A stretch of 64,000 bases of DNA from Gymnopus androsaceus JB14 (taxonomy: Eukaryota > Basidiomycota > Agaricomycetes > Agaricales > Omphalotaceae), in assembly GCA_009733575.1 (NCBI GenBank), contig ML769396.1, positions 186,001-250,000 on the forward strand. The letters are read 5' to 3'. Below the pieces are notes generated by a model, which was not told the origin of the DNA, searched no databases, and saw nothing but the letters and a program-made list of their open reading frames with translations. Both the position numbers and the translations under genes were made by a program. This document shows positions 46,194-56,033 of the stretch, one piece after another (position 1 is the first letter of the stretch; the number at the start of each line of letters is the position of its first letter).

Positions 46194-47816
46194 TTACTCC
46201 TCCAACTGCGACCCCTCATTCTGCCACAGTACAACAGCTCTCAGTCCATCCTTCTCCATATCCTCCAAAGGCTGATATACGCCCTTTACCTCTTTTCGAT
46301 TTCGAAACCGGATAGTAAACTCCCGCAGGCAGTCCACCCCATGATTTGAATCCCCGTTAGCATGAATCATGCTAGGAATCCATCGGGAGCGAACCATATC
46401 CACGACAGATGCATCTTCAAAGGTCCTCGTACCGAGATTCAACGTTAGGGAATGCAATCTCGGTACAATGGGAGAGCTAGGGTGATGGACATGAAGGCTG
46501 TTGATAAATTGGTCTGTTAAAGGACTAGCCTCTGGTAGGACGTAGCTGTCATCTATACAGAGGTGGAGCAGTGTCGGAAGAAGAGTAAGCAGCTCGAGGA
46601 GCTTCATGTCAGTAAGACCCAAACTCTGGATAGACAAAGTTGTTAACGAGCAGGATGAGCGCGACAGGAAGGCCATAAATGGATCAAAGTTACGCCAGTC
46701 GCGCTGGTGTATGTCGGGGGTGACCTTGCGCCTGTGATAGGCATTCCGTTCAAGATGGATGACCTTCAAAGAAGGGAGTGTAAGATATGGTAAGACTGAA
46801 AAACCTCTCCATCGTATGGGATCATGACATAGTGTCAATGTTTTTATGGTGTAGCATATGGGGGAATCATCTTTAGCAGTATATGATTTATGAACTGATT
46901 CCTCAGTTTTCAATGACACGAAATGGTGGCTGCTGTCAACCAGTGTCTGTATTTCATGCCTAAAGGGAAAATAGAACTCGAAATGCGAGAGCTGCACATA
47001 GAGATGGAGTTTAGGTAAGGAAAGGTTGGGGATATCACCAATGCTCAGCTTCCTCAGCTTTGGTGCTATAGCAAAGACGTCCAGATCCATATGACTGGCT
47101 TTCGGGATGACCAATTCTTCCAAGAGAAGGAAACTGGGTGAAGTAAGAAGTCCACCATGATTCGAAAACAAACTAAAAAGACTGTAGGCTTTAGATCGAT
47201 AGGTAAAGCTGCGCCAGCGATCCATAAGGTTGATTAAACGAGTTAAACCGGGATGACGATTTATGAAGTCCTCAGCCAAGTTGATAGTGACAGTCAGTGG
47301 ATGTTGTCCCGCTCGACTGAGAAAGCTTTCTAGAGCGGAGAGGAGTTCTTCGTCGCCATCGTTCCTCCCCATCGGCTGGCACACCAGCGATATCCTCGAC
47401 CATAAACTAGGCATAGACAGTCCGTTCCTCCGCCATCGGGAACAAACGCTACTAACGACTAGCGCAGGTAGATCCGTGATAGCACCCCGGGTTTTCGCAT
47501 CTCCAAAGTGATTCATGTTGCAGCATTCGTCAAAGACGCGCCATAAAATCTCGTCGGGGACCTTCCGGAAAGGTGAAAGCAAAGACTGGAGCTGGCCTGT
47601 ATACTCCCGCAGGCTCTGTCTCCGCAACTCGAGAGCTTTAATCTGCCTTTCACAGTCCTCGAGCTCCCGTTCTGCATTCTGCAGAATTGGGAGGATGTCC
47701 TCGGTATTCGGAATCGATGCAGGACCGGATTCCCAGCGTAGTTTTTCGAGTATTAGGGAAGAATCCTGGATACGAGACGAGAGGAGGGATTCATTGCAGT
47801 GTGAGCAGAGAGGCAT
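46194..47816 (-). CDS. F-box/leucine-rich-repeat-like protein, intact
   Basis: One uninterrupted 540-residue frame, unusual here because most neighbours have introns. A CxxC pair lies at the N-terminus (MPLCSHCNESLL), followed by a coiled segment (QNAERELEDCERQIKALELR) and the F-box (LLSPFRKVPDEILWRVFDEC, then ALVVSSVCSRWRRNGLSMPS). The rest has leucine-rich strands such as LRKLSIGDIPNLSLPKL, HFEFYFP, LTTLSIQSLGLTDMKLLELL and LHSLTLNLGTRTFED. F-box proteins recruit substrates to SCF ubiquitin ligases. A broken paralogue lies at 28189-29826 and a 3' fragment at 13805-13935. Its 5' flank (47870-48110) recurs at 55220-55410. Confidence 0.92.
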   Translation of the reverse strand: MPLCSHCNESLLSSRIQDSSLILEKLRWESGPASIPNTEDILPILQNAERELEDCERQIKALELRRQSLREYTGQLQSLLSPFRKVPDEILWRVFDECCNMNHFGDAKTRGAITDLPALVVSSVCSRWRRNGLSMPSLWSRISLVCQPMGRNDGDEELLSALESFLSRAGQHPLTVTINLAEDFINRHPGLTRLINLMDRWRSFTYRSKAYSLFSLFSNHGGLLTSPSFLLLEELVIPKASHMDLDVFAIAPKLRKLSIGDIPNLSLPKLHLYVQLSHFEFYFPFRHEIQTLVDSSHHFVSLKTEESVHKSYTAKDDSPICYTIKTLTLCHDPIRWRGFSVLPYLTLPSLKVIHLERNAYHRRKVTPDIHQRDWRNFDPFMAFLSRSSCSLTTLSIQSLGLTDMKLLELLTLLPTLLHLCIDDSYVLPEASPLTDQFINSLHVHHPSSPIVPRLHSLTLNLGTRTFEDASVVDMVRSRWIPSMIHANGDSNHGVDCLREFTIRFRNRKEVKGVYQPLEDMEKDGLRAVVLWQNEGSQLEE

Positions 47817-47869
47817 TGAACTTCGAGCTCGTTCGTTGAGATGATGGGTGAACGGAACGAAGAAAGTTG

Positions 47870-48110
47870 ACCTTTCTCACGACCGCGCATCGCGCATGTC
47901 TAAGAGGGCAGCAGAAGAGCAAGGCTTGAAGAAATTCCGCAGTAGTAACGCAGTGAGGAGACAACTGGGCCGAACTTGAGTGAGCTTTCCTCACCCAGTG
48001 TCGACGCTTACAGTTGTTTGTAACGGAGATCTGGGAAAATCTGAGGAAAGTACTTAATTAAATCCTGGATTTGTGGGAGACTCAATCATAACAGCTTATA
48101 GCAATGCTCA
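47870..48110. repeat. 5' flank of the F-box gene, also present at 55220-55410
   Basis: Shared words in the same order are AAGAAATTxC, CAGTGAGGAGACAA, the CTCACxCAGTGTCG phrase and GGGAGACTCAATxxTAAC. It may carry the promoter of the F-box family, copied without its gene to the second site. Confidence 0.65.
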
Positions 48111-48548
48111 TCTTTGGAATCTTTTCGAGTTTTTAGGAAAGACAAGGGGTTGACTCGGGAGAGAGAAAAAGACCTTGTTTGCGGAATGCGGGATTGAATG
48201 CAGATTGACATAGGACCAGATGGTGCAGGCGTTTTGCCTCTAGTCTATCGGCGATTTGGAGGTACGTTTGATTTGTTCCTAATGTTACTGTATGTCGCTT
48301 ACTTCTTGTAGCCTACGTATATAAGATTCTGTGCCTGCGATGTTAAATACCAGTACCAAAACTCGAGATACAATAATGTAGGGATGGATGTAGGGTGCGG
48401 CGCAAAAATTATCTCGGGAACACAAGTAAATTCTCAAGTCCAATTGAGGCGTATCAAGTTCTCTCTGCGTCCATAAAACCTGCTGTTGAATTATGGTACT
48501 ATAACCACTTAGTCGTATAATCCAGCACCTGCGTCCCAGTCCAATCGC
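48111..48548. other. intergenic
   Basis: No coding segment was recognised between the F-box gene flank and the membrane protein stop. Confidence 0.4.
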
Positions 48549-49700
48549 TCAGAGTCCATTTCCTCCTGTTTCATGACTATAACGCGGCGGCTCCGAGGGT
48601 GCCAAATCTCCTCTGTCTGCAGCAAAGTCTGTCGCAAGATGTCTCTCCAGGCTCTGCATACGTTCCATCAACTCATGTACCCTCAAGTCTATCCTGCGTG
48701 TGGATGCTGAGACGCTGGTCGGATCGATCGAGCTTTCTAGTTCAGACTCTACGAAGACATTTGTCCGGGATTCATCGTATTTGAGCATATAAGCCTCTGC
48801 TTCTCTTCTCATTTGAGTTGAGGGTGGGTGGGCGGTTAGGCGTCTGGGAAGGACACGGATGGTAGCAGCAGGACGATTATGTTTAAACTTGCGAAGGTAG
48901 CACACACCAACGAGAGCAATGATCCCGAGTGTGGCGAGTGTACCGAAAACACCTCCGATAATTGCGTTGGTATGATTTTTTGAACTAGGAAGTTTGGTCA
49001 ATCGTTCCGTTATCTCCGGCTCAATGTATAATTGCTTCAACTTGAGCTACATACCTGTTAGATGTTACGGGACTAGGGGAACTGGTAGGTCCGGATGCAC
49101 TAGATGTGGTTATAGTAGTGACTCCGCTACCAACGCTAGTCGATTCCACTTTTAAGGTTGTTACGGGACTAGGGGAGCTGGTAGGCCCGGATGCACTAGA
49201 TGTGGTTATAGTAGCAGCGGCTCCGCTACTAAAGCTAGTTGATTCCACTTTTAAGGTGGAAATAGAGGTAGCGGTGGTAACAGTGACGGGGGTGTGCCTT
49301 GAGTCTGAGGAGCTGATGGTGTTTCCTTCAACAACTTAGATAACGTAGAATCGGGTGTGATTAAGCAGAGAGTAAGAGAAAGGAGATGTCGTACCTATTT
49401 GACAGCTCGAGCTCTGAGCTGTAGGTTGGCCTAGTTCAGGTAAATCACAGAAAGGAAAGCCTGGACTATCTATATTACATTCATTATCACTATCATCCGC
49501 TAAATGATTGAAGAAGCAAATGCAACTAGTAAGTAAGGACTGAACGCGCAGCTAAAATAAAGTAAGGAAGCAAAACGACTCACAGTTCAACTCGACGGTA
49601 TCCGAGTTGATTACACCTTGACAGAATATAACTGAGACAGAGTCTGAGTCACGCCGTGGCAAGATCATTCGGCGAGTCAACATCCACCAGTACAACTCGG
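48549..49700 (-). CDS. type I membrane protein with Ser/Thr-rich repeat ectodomain (5' end not found)
   Basis: Exons read, 5' to 3': about 49700-49585 (ATSELYWWMLTRRMILPRRD..VIFCQGVINSDTVEL), about 49500-49400 (DDSDNECNIDSPGFPFCDLP), 49335-49055 and 48984-48549. The third holds two imperfect repeats of about 33 residues (TLKVESTSxxSG, then TITTSSASGPTSSPSPVT). The last exon has a transmembrane segment, NAIIGGVFGTLATLGIIALV, then a basic stop-transfer KFKHNRP and a cytoplasmic tail with a coiled stretch (VHELMERMQSLERHL). Such layouts are common in fungal wall-sensing or mucin-like surface proteins, but no family is certain. The signal-peptide exon should lie upstream, near the MITE at 49936-50100. 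Confidence 0.65.
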
Positions 49701-49935
49701 AGGTAGCCTGAGAAATAACGACAATAACGCTTTCATTAGGAATGAGATATTAAACCGCCGCAGGCGTGAAAGTCATTTGTAGCTCACCTACAGTAATCAC
49801 ACAATTTACAAAATTCCTTATCACCTGTGCCGGACAAATAATTACGGAAAGGTCGGAAAAAAAGGAGCGTGGAGAAGAAAGGAAGTCGGATGGCAATGAA
49901 GCCAGCGTCAACTGGCACTGGGACTCTTTTATTAA

Positions 49936-50100
49936 CTACATCAGCAAAACCTGGGTGATCCCACAGCAAGGTCCCCCTCTGTACAGAACTGGACAGCTCT
50001 GTGGCTTCTGTGGATTGTATGGGTTTCTGTACAGTGCTGTAGTACAGCAACCCACAGCAATCCACAGCAATCCACAGTTCACCCAGGTTTTGCTGATGTA
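49936..50100. mobile_element. MITE with CATCAGCAAAA termini and TA duplication
   Basis: CATCAGCAAAACCTGGGTGA at the left returns as TCACCCAGGTTTTGCTGATG at the right, each flanked by TA. That is the target duplication of Tc1/mariner/pogo elements. The interior has CCACAGCAATCCACAGCAA tandem words and a second inner inverted repeat. It probably sits upstream of, or in an intron of, the membrane protein gene. Confidence 0.8.
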
Positions 50101-50682
50101 CTCTGTATACCAACAATCATTATCAATTTCACTGTCATTAGATACAAAAAAATAGAAACCCACCTCAGTTTATCATGATATTATCATGTTCACTTGATAT
50201 CCTGCATCTCGCTCTTGAAGATAATTGCTTCATTACAATCAGTTGAGTACTCTCAGGGTGTAGCTTTGTACTGGAATCTGGGACAAAGGATACATACTGC
50301 TGATTAATTGCATGGGATGGATGTGCACCTCGTTCTTCGTTCAAATTTTCAGGAATGTATGAAGTTGATGCATATGGTTGCAGATTGCGCACAAAGAAGT
50401 GACAGCTGTGCAGTAGTAAAATTCACCATAGCCAACGGTGTTGAAGACGTGATGGTGACCGTTAGGCCTGATGAAGACAATGATGATCAAAGTGATGCTT
50501 TGCAGGACATCCCGTCATTTCAGAGGTGCACGCCGCAAATTAACCTACCCTATAGATAGACACGGCAGACCAGATGAGCTTGAGTGCTCGTGCAGAAAAT
50601 GAGAAACACTAGCAGTGGTCGGAGAAGTGACCAGACAAGTATGAGAGGATAATGATACCTATCAATGCAAGCCCATGACATC
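50101..50682. other. AT-rich DNA, no gene recognised
   Basis: Short open frames only (50308-50559, +), without resemblance. Confidence 0.4.
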
Positions 50683-52208
50683 CACTGGGCTGGGTCCAAA
50701 TTTTGGCGGTTGCAAAATATAATGCAAAAAGGCTTATTGATTAGATTTGGCGCCAGATTTAGTGAATTTGATAAACCATATTTAGCTAATCCAGAACTTC
50801 ATGCGAAAGACAATCTTTTGCCCCAGAAAAATACAATGCAAGCTAACATCTTTTGCAGCTGCAATGGTAGGCCTAGCAACTAATACAATATATACAAATC
50901 ACCATGACTACTATTTTACAGCTGCGAAAGACATTCACACCAAAAATGGACAAATTTCTGCTGAGCAGAAAATTGACCAGAAATCAGATATATCAAGAAA
51001 TATGTGGGCACTATAGAAATATATACTGAGATTTATGTATTCATTAGTATTTAAAGATTTGCTGAAATTTTCCCAATCAGTCCAATATCTGATTCAAAAG
51101 AAAGGACAGCTGATTCACAAGAGGTGTGCAAAATTTTTTAATTATGTATCATCTTGTATTTTGCTGTTAAGGTCAACAGACCCCTCCCTCCCCTCCTGTA
51201 CCTGCCTTATATAGAAGGAGGTTCCCACGGTTACATAATCAATTTACACTGAGTTGCCCCACATTTACCCCAAACGTGTCAATATTTACTTTGCTAAATT
51301 TTACCATTTTAACTTGATTTTAACCAGTTGTTCAAATCTAATGAGTATCATGGGCTGAACTTGGCTAAGCACTAGTTCAAGACCAAAAAAATTGTATCAT
51401 CCACCGGTTCAGGTACCATGGGCTCTGTTGAATTTCCATGTTTGGGTTAACATTTTGTTTTTGGAGCCTTGCAGAGGAATTTTCCAGTTCAGAGCCACCA
51501 TGTTATGCATTAGGCAGCATTACAAATTGAGATTTTCAGGAGTTCAGTGAGGTTGCATTATGCAACTGGCCAAATTAGTACAGCACTCTTGTTCCAACCC
51601 TCACTTTCTCTGCCATCAGATCTGTAGAATAAGTACTGAATGAAATATTTGACTTCATTTAAACAATCTCTGCATTGTAATATTGAGATCTTGAGCAACC
51701 CCTTGAATTGTAGGTGATAAATAATCCAAGCATTCTAGTCAATGATTAATGGGAGAGTCAGCAGATTATGTACTTTTCCATCTCTCAAACACTCTAAACA
51801 TGTAAATATATAAAAACAACAATTCCATGTTATATTACTGCAGTAAATTAAGTTTAGGAATTTTAGTCTTAAGCCTTCTTGACCCCCCCCCAGTTGGGAA
51901 AATTTCAGCAAATCTTTAATACCAATGTATATGTAAATTTCAGTATATGTTTCTATAGTGCCAACATATTTCTTGATATATCTAATTTCTGGTCATGTTT
52001 CTGCTCAGCAGAAATTTGTTCATTTTTGGTGTGATTAGCTTGCCTTGTATTTATCTGGGGCAAAAGAATGTGTTTCACATAAAGTTTTGGATTAGCCAAA
52101 TTATAAATATGGTTTATCAAATGGACTAAATCTGGTGCCAAAACTAATCAATTACAAGCCGTTTCACATTATCTTTTGCAACCGCCAAAATTTGGACCCA
52201 GCCCAGTG
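50683..52208. mobile_element. non-autonomous CACTA-like DNA transposon with long inverted arms
   Basis: The element starts CACTGGGCTGGGTCCAAATT and ends with its reverse complement; ATC flanks both ends (50680-50682 and 52209-52211). The arms (about 400 bases left, 320 right) match inverted through GGCGGTTGCAAAA, TTTGCCCCAG, TTTCTGCTGAGCAGAAA and ATATCAAGAAATATGT. CACT termini and a 3-base target duplication point to the EnSpm/CACTA superfamily. The 800-base core holds no transposase frame, so it needs a helper. A small element is nested in the left arm. Confidence 0.78.
50848..50938. mobile_element. small nested insertion in the left arm of the CACTA-like element
   Basis: CTTTTGCAGCTGCAATGG at the left is inverted at the right (TTTTACAGCTGCGAAAGA). 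The right arm of the host element (near 52035) lacks this stretch and goes straight from AAGCTAA to CACACCAAAAA (read on the same strand). Confidence 0.6.
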
Positions 52209-53669
52209 ATCTGATGAACACTCGTCACTTGGACAGAGACAGACCCTATATTGTTTGGAACTCGCAAGCAGCAAAAGATTTGATTGTACTTGCATACTAT
52301 TGATAGTAGTACAGTACCACACCGATTCCTCAGTTTTTGTTTTTTTGTTTAGAAACAATTTGGAAAACTTGCTCATTTCTGCAGGCCCTCAATGGCAATT
52401 GATTCAGAAGCTGAGAATGATCCGACATCAGGAAAACCTTGGAATTCAAATTTCGACAAATTTTGACAGATTTTGATGGATTTTGACTTACTCATAAAAT
52501 TGTGGCACAATAAGACTGATTATTGCATATTCTCGCAAAATTTGTCAAACTACAAATAATTTGGACTTACTTTGGACTTACTTTAATATATTTTTGCTAG
52601 GGATGTTACATTGTTTTTGAGATTCTCTGAGTCAGTGGTTAGAATTGTCAGACTACAGTGACTACAGTGATGAAGCCAATGCATGAATTGGAGGTAACTG
52701 TAAAACAGCTACTGTAATACAAACTATTGTACAGATGCTGATCACTGTCATTGACAGTAGGCAGCCCACTAAGCATTTTGCTAACAGTAGTATTGAAGCA
52801 GTACAGTATACTAATAGAACCTGATCCGAGTCTGTTGACGCGCAGCATTAACATTTGATGAGATGTCATTCCGGCTGTAAGCCGGAACCTGCCCTAAATT
52901 AATGTCATGTATCATGTTGTGTTGATTATTGTTGTTGAATTGCTTTCTTTCTTTCCTCCAACATTCTCCTGCCGATTTCAAGTTCAGTTTTTCCTGGCTC
53001 AATGCGACCATGGTCCTAAAGGCTCAACCCCTATCTTCTCATTAAATTTCTGTTTCATTCTGTCAAGCTTCATCTGGAGAATGGTCAAGAGCCTAGCAGT
53101 GCCATGGTTGTCATTGCAGCGAAAGTGTGCTGAAATCTGTCTTCACAATTTCTTGACTGAAGATTTATTTGTAGTTGCTTCTTGACAATGACTGCAAGTT
53201 GAACAAAGGCATAGTATATTATTACATCTGCCTGCGCTTACACTGACATATCTTTTGCCAGTATTTCGCACCTGTCAGAGTCAGTTCACACTGCTGCCAG
53301 CAATGGGTCTTTTTCCATTTGCTTATCATAAGTACGTATTCAGCTGTATACTCTTGACTCAGCTGACTGCATCACATTAGCACTGTACAAGATGGGACAT
53401 CTCTGCTAAGCACAATTATGGCTACTGTATCTAGGTGTGTTTGACATTTTGTTGTTTTGATTCAAGTTCCTGTTGCTTCAGGCTCTCTCCAACCTAGTAT
53501 AGCATGTTGTTGTTTGGATTATTATATACATGTTGCCATTGCTATACCTCTGCATATTCCTTTTGTGATCCGCTCACCATTTTTGCTCATGGTACCTTGT
53601 TGCCAATGCCATTGTTTGTCACTCTCACCACCCCTGGGCTCACATTACTACCCATCTCTCCTGCTGCTA
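52209..53669. other. AT-rich repeat-like DNA without genes
   Basis: Runs of TTTTGACAxATTTTGA words near 52450-52600 suggest old repeats. A 92-codon open frame (52907-53185) is not recognised. Confidence 0.45.
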
Positions 53670-53984
53670 AGGATGGACAGGGGTCAACCCCTGGGTTGAA
53701 AACACCCTAGGCTCACCCTTACCCTCCATACCCCTACCCTTTAAACCCTGCAGTTCCTATTAAGGGTTTTGGACAGAATGATATGCCACTCATGAGACTT
53801 TCAATAAAATAGAAGTAATAACACTCAAAAACATCCTTAAACATGATATAAGAATTATAGAACACCATAGGATGTCTATATCATCAATATAAAAATGGAG
53901 GGTTTTGAGAGCTTTGACCCCTACCCTTACCCTCCATACCCTTGGGCCAATAACCTGGGGTCAACCCCTACCCCTGTCCATCCT
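53670..53984. mobile_element. MITE with AGGATGGACAGGGGT termini and TA duplication
   Basis: The left end AGGATGGACAGGGGT and right end ACCCCTGTCCATCCT are inverted repeats flanked by TA on both sides (53668-53669 and 53985-53986). A second word, TTACCCTCCATACCC, appears near both ends in direct orientation. No open frame is present. Confidence 0.78.
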
Positions 53985-53986
53985 TA

Positions 53987-54659
53987 CCTGCTGCTGCCTT
54001 AGTAATTGCCCTCACCATAGTCTACGAGTACCATGTTCTCACTACATGTCCACCTGTTCCTACTATTGCCCATTCCTCTTGCCCCTCATTGCTCAAGCAG
54101 GTTGCTACTAGTCCCATGTCTCTCACTCCTACCATCCTCCTTTAGGTATATCCATTATTTTGTTCTCACTGCTTGCTACCATGTATACTTGATCCTGATG
54201 CTGATATGTACTAATTACTTCAATGTGATGTTCATGCTCAGCGCTCAGTACTGTGTTTTAAGCAAGCAAACTTAGTAATAATTGGTATTATGAACACAAA
54301 TTTACTGCCAAAAAAGTAAATATATACAATGATTCAGCTAAAATATGACAAATTTTGACACTTGGTATAAACAGGGTGTCACAATATTGTCATACTTTGC
54401 CAAACTGTCAAACTTTGATTATTATGTCAAATTCTGCTACATTTATACAGTTTCAGTCATAGTTTGGCAAAATATGGATTTCAAGGTTTTCCTGATGGAC
54501 TAGTTCCATTGACATAAAGCTTGAGCAAGTGTCTGTGTTGCTGAGCTCAGAAGCGGCCCAAGAACTGGGCTATTAGATATCTTACTTCAATTTAAGCAGC
54601 ACAAGTTCATTAGAAAAGAAAAACAGAAGGGCATAAAAATGCTTATCTATCTTTTGTTT
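53987..54659. other. AT-rich DNA, no gene recognised
   Basis: Contains repeated CAAATTTTGACA-type words near 54345-54430, like those near 52450. Nothing else is supported. Confidence 0.4.
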
Positions 54660-55410
54660 GGGTAAAACAAAGGCTCTATCCTACACTGCAACTAATCCTC
54701 GTTGTCGTCAGACGAATCGGAATCGCTACTCGCAAAGTAAAAAATCCGTGACTCAAAAATGATAGCTTGGTTAATAACAGGCTTTGCTGAGGAAGCCTGC
54801 CATCTTCTGCAAGCTAGTACCCCAACTCTTGGTTTGAGTTGGCCTTTTGCAGGCATCAGTGTGGAATCCTGGAGTATCACCGGCCAGGGGAGTGGGCCAA
54901 TGATAGAGATAAACTTGGTGACTATCCATGACACTCTCTGAAAGGGATGTTGGAAAGAATGAGAGGAGGGGGACACGGATGGTAAAAGAAGAGAGTGGGG
55001 TTGAGCTCTTCTCAATGTCAGACAGGTAAGTCAACAACAATGAGGGAGAAAAGATGATGGACATATTGAGCAGTAGATTGATGTAGTGGATTTTGAGTGT
55101 ACGAGAGCAAGTGGGGACAATAGGGGCTTTACCACGATATTGAGTTCCCCGAAAGGCGAAGGCACTATGTCTAGAGGAAACGAACAGCAAGAGGTAGCAA
55201 AGAGCAAGGTTGGCTGGCTTAGGAAGAAATTTCACAATGGTGATATAGTGAGGAGACAATTAAGTCGAACAATGAGCTCCTCACGCAGTGTCGCTTACAG
55301 CTATTTGCAACAGAGGCCATCTGGAAAAATCCTGAAGTGAAGACTCTAAGAGAGTAAGTACTTGAATCCTGGACTTGTGGGAGACTCAATAGTAACTTGA
55401 TAATGGCAGT
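54660..55410 (-). repeat. dispersed repeat with coding C-terminal tail, copy 3, plus F-box-type 5' flank
   Basis: 54660-55220 aligns with 17330-17900. The minus strand reads KFISIIGPLPWPVILQDSTL, then GQLKPRVGVLACRRW, then ESRIFYFASSDSDSSDDNED and a stop. 55220-55410 aligns with the 5' flank of the intact F-box gene (47920-48110). The copy is diverged but keeps the acidic tail in frame, which argues for past coding use. Confidence 0.65.
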
Positions 55411-56033
55411 CACTGCATTTCATGCCAGTTATCAGGTCTCATAAGAATTCACAATACTCTCAGTCCGAGTCTTGTAGATACTTTGACAACATCCTGGAGT
55501 ACGAGAGGTTGATAGCAAGTTGATTCACCCATTCTCTGTTGCATCAATACAAGCAATACGAGGTCAAAACTCTCGCCAATGTCTCATATTTCATTGAAGT
55601 GCGCATCATTATCAGGCTCATCATATGGTTGAACTCCATCAAGGGATACCCTTGGGCCTTTAGACAAGTGCCATGATGTGCACTATTGGTGAAACCTCGG
55701 GTTCATTATACCCTTCAATTCCATCGGGGAATAAATAATCAGAGTGAATTCCATTGTGGCATCATACAATTGGATGAATATCCTGTAATACCCCCAAAAA
55801 AAGACCCTGGCGGCCTGAACCTATAGCAATGCCCATTGAGGATATTTGAGGTCGGCTTCCGGTTTCGCAATGAGCTTTATGTAAAAACCTTCCACGAGTG
55901 AACAGTGTAGCATTTTATTTTAGAGAAAAAAGAAAGCTATTTCTTTACATACTAGGGTCTGGGAGGACAAGAAATATTATTATTCAAGTAGCTAAAGACT
56001 CTTTAAATTACCGATGCGCCATTAATTCATTAA
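55411..56033. other. no gene recognised
   Basis: No coding segment is supported; the right end is the 3' flank of the oxidoreductase gene. Confidence 0.4.

Noticed and set aside
53690..53960. ACCCT-rich words as an internal telomere tract
   Set aside because: They are not a regular TTAGGG-type array and fall inside a TA-flanked inverted-repeat element.
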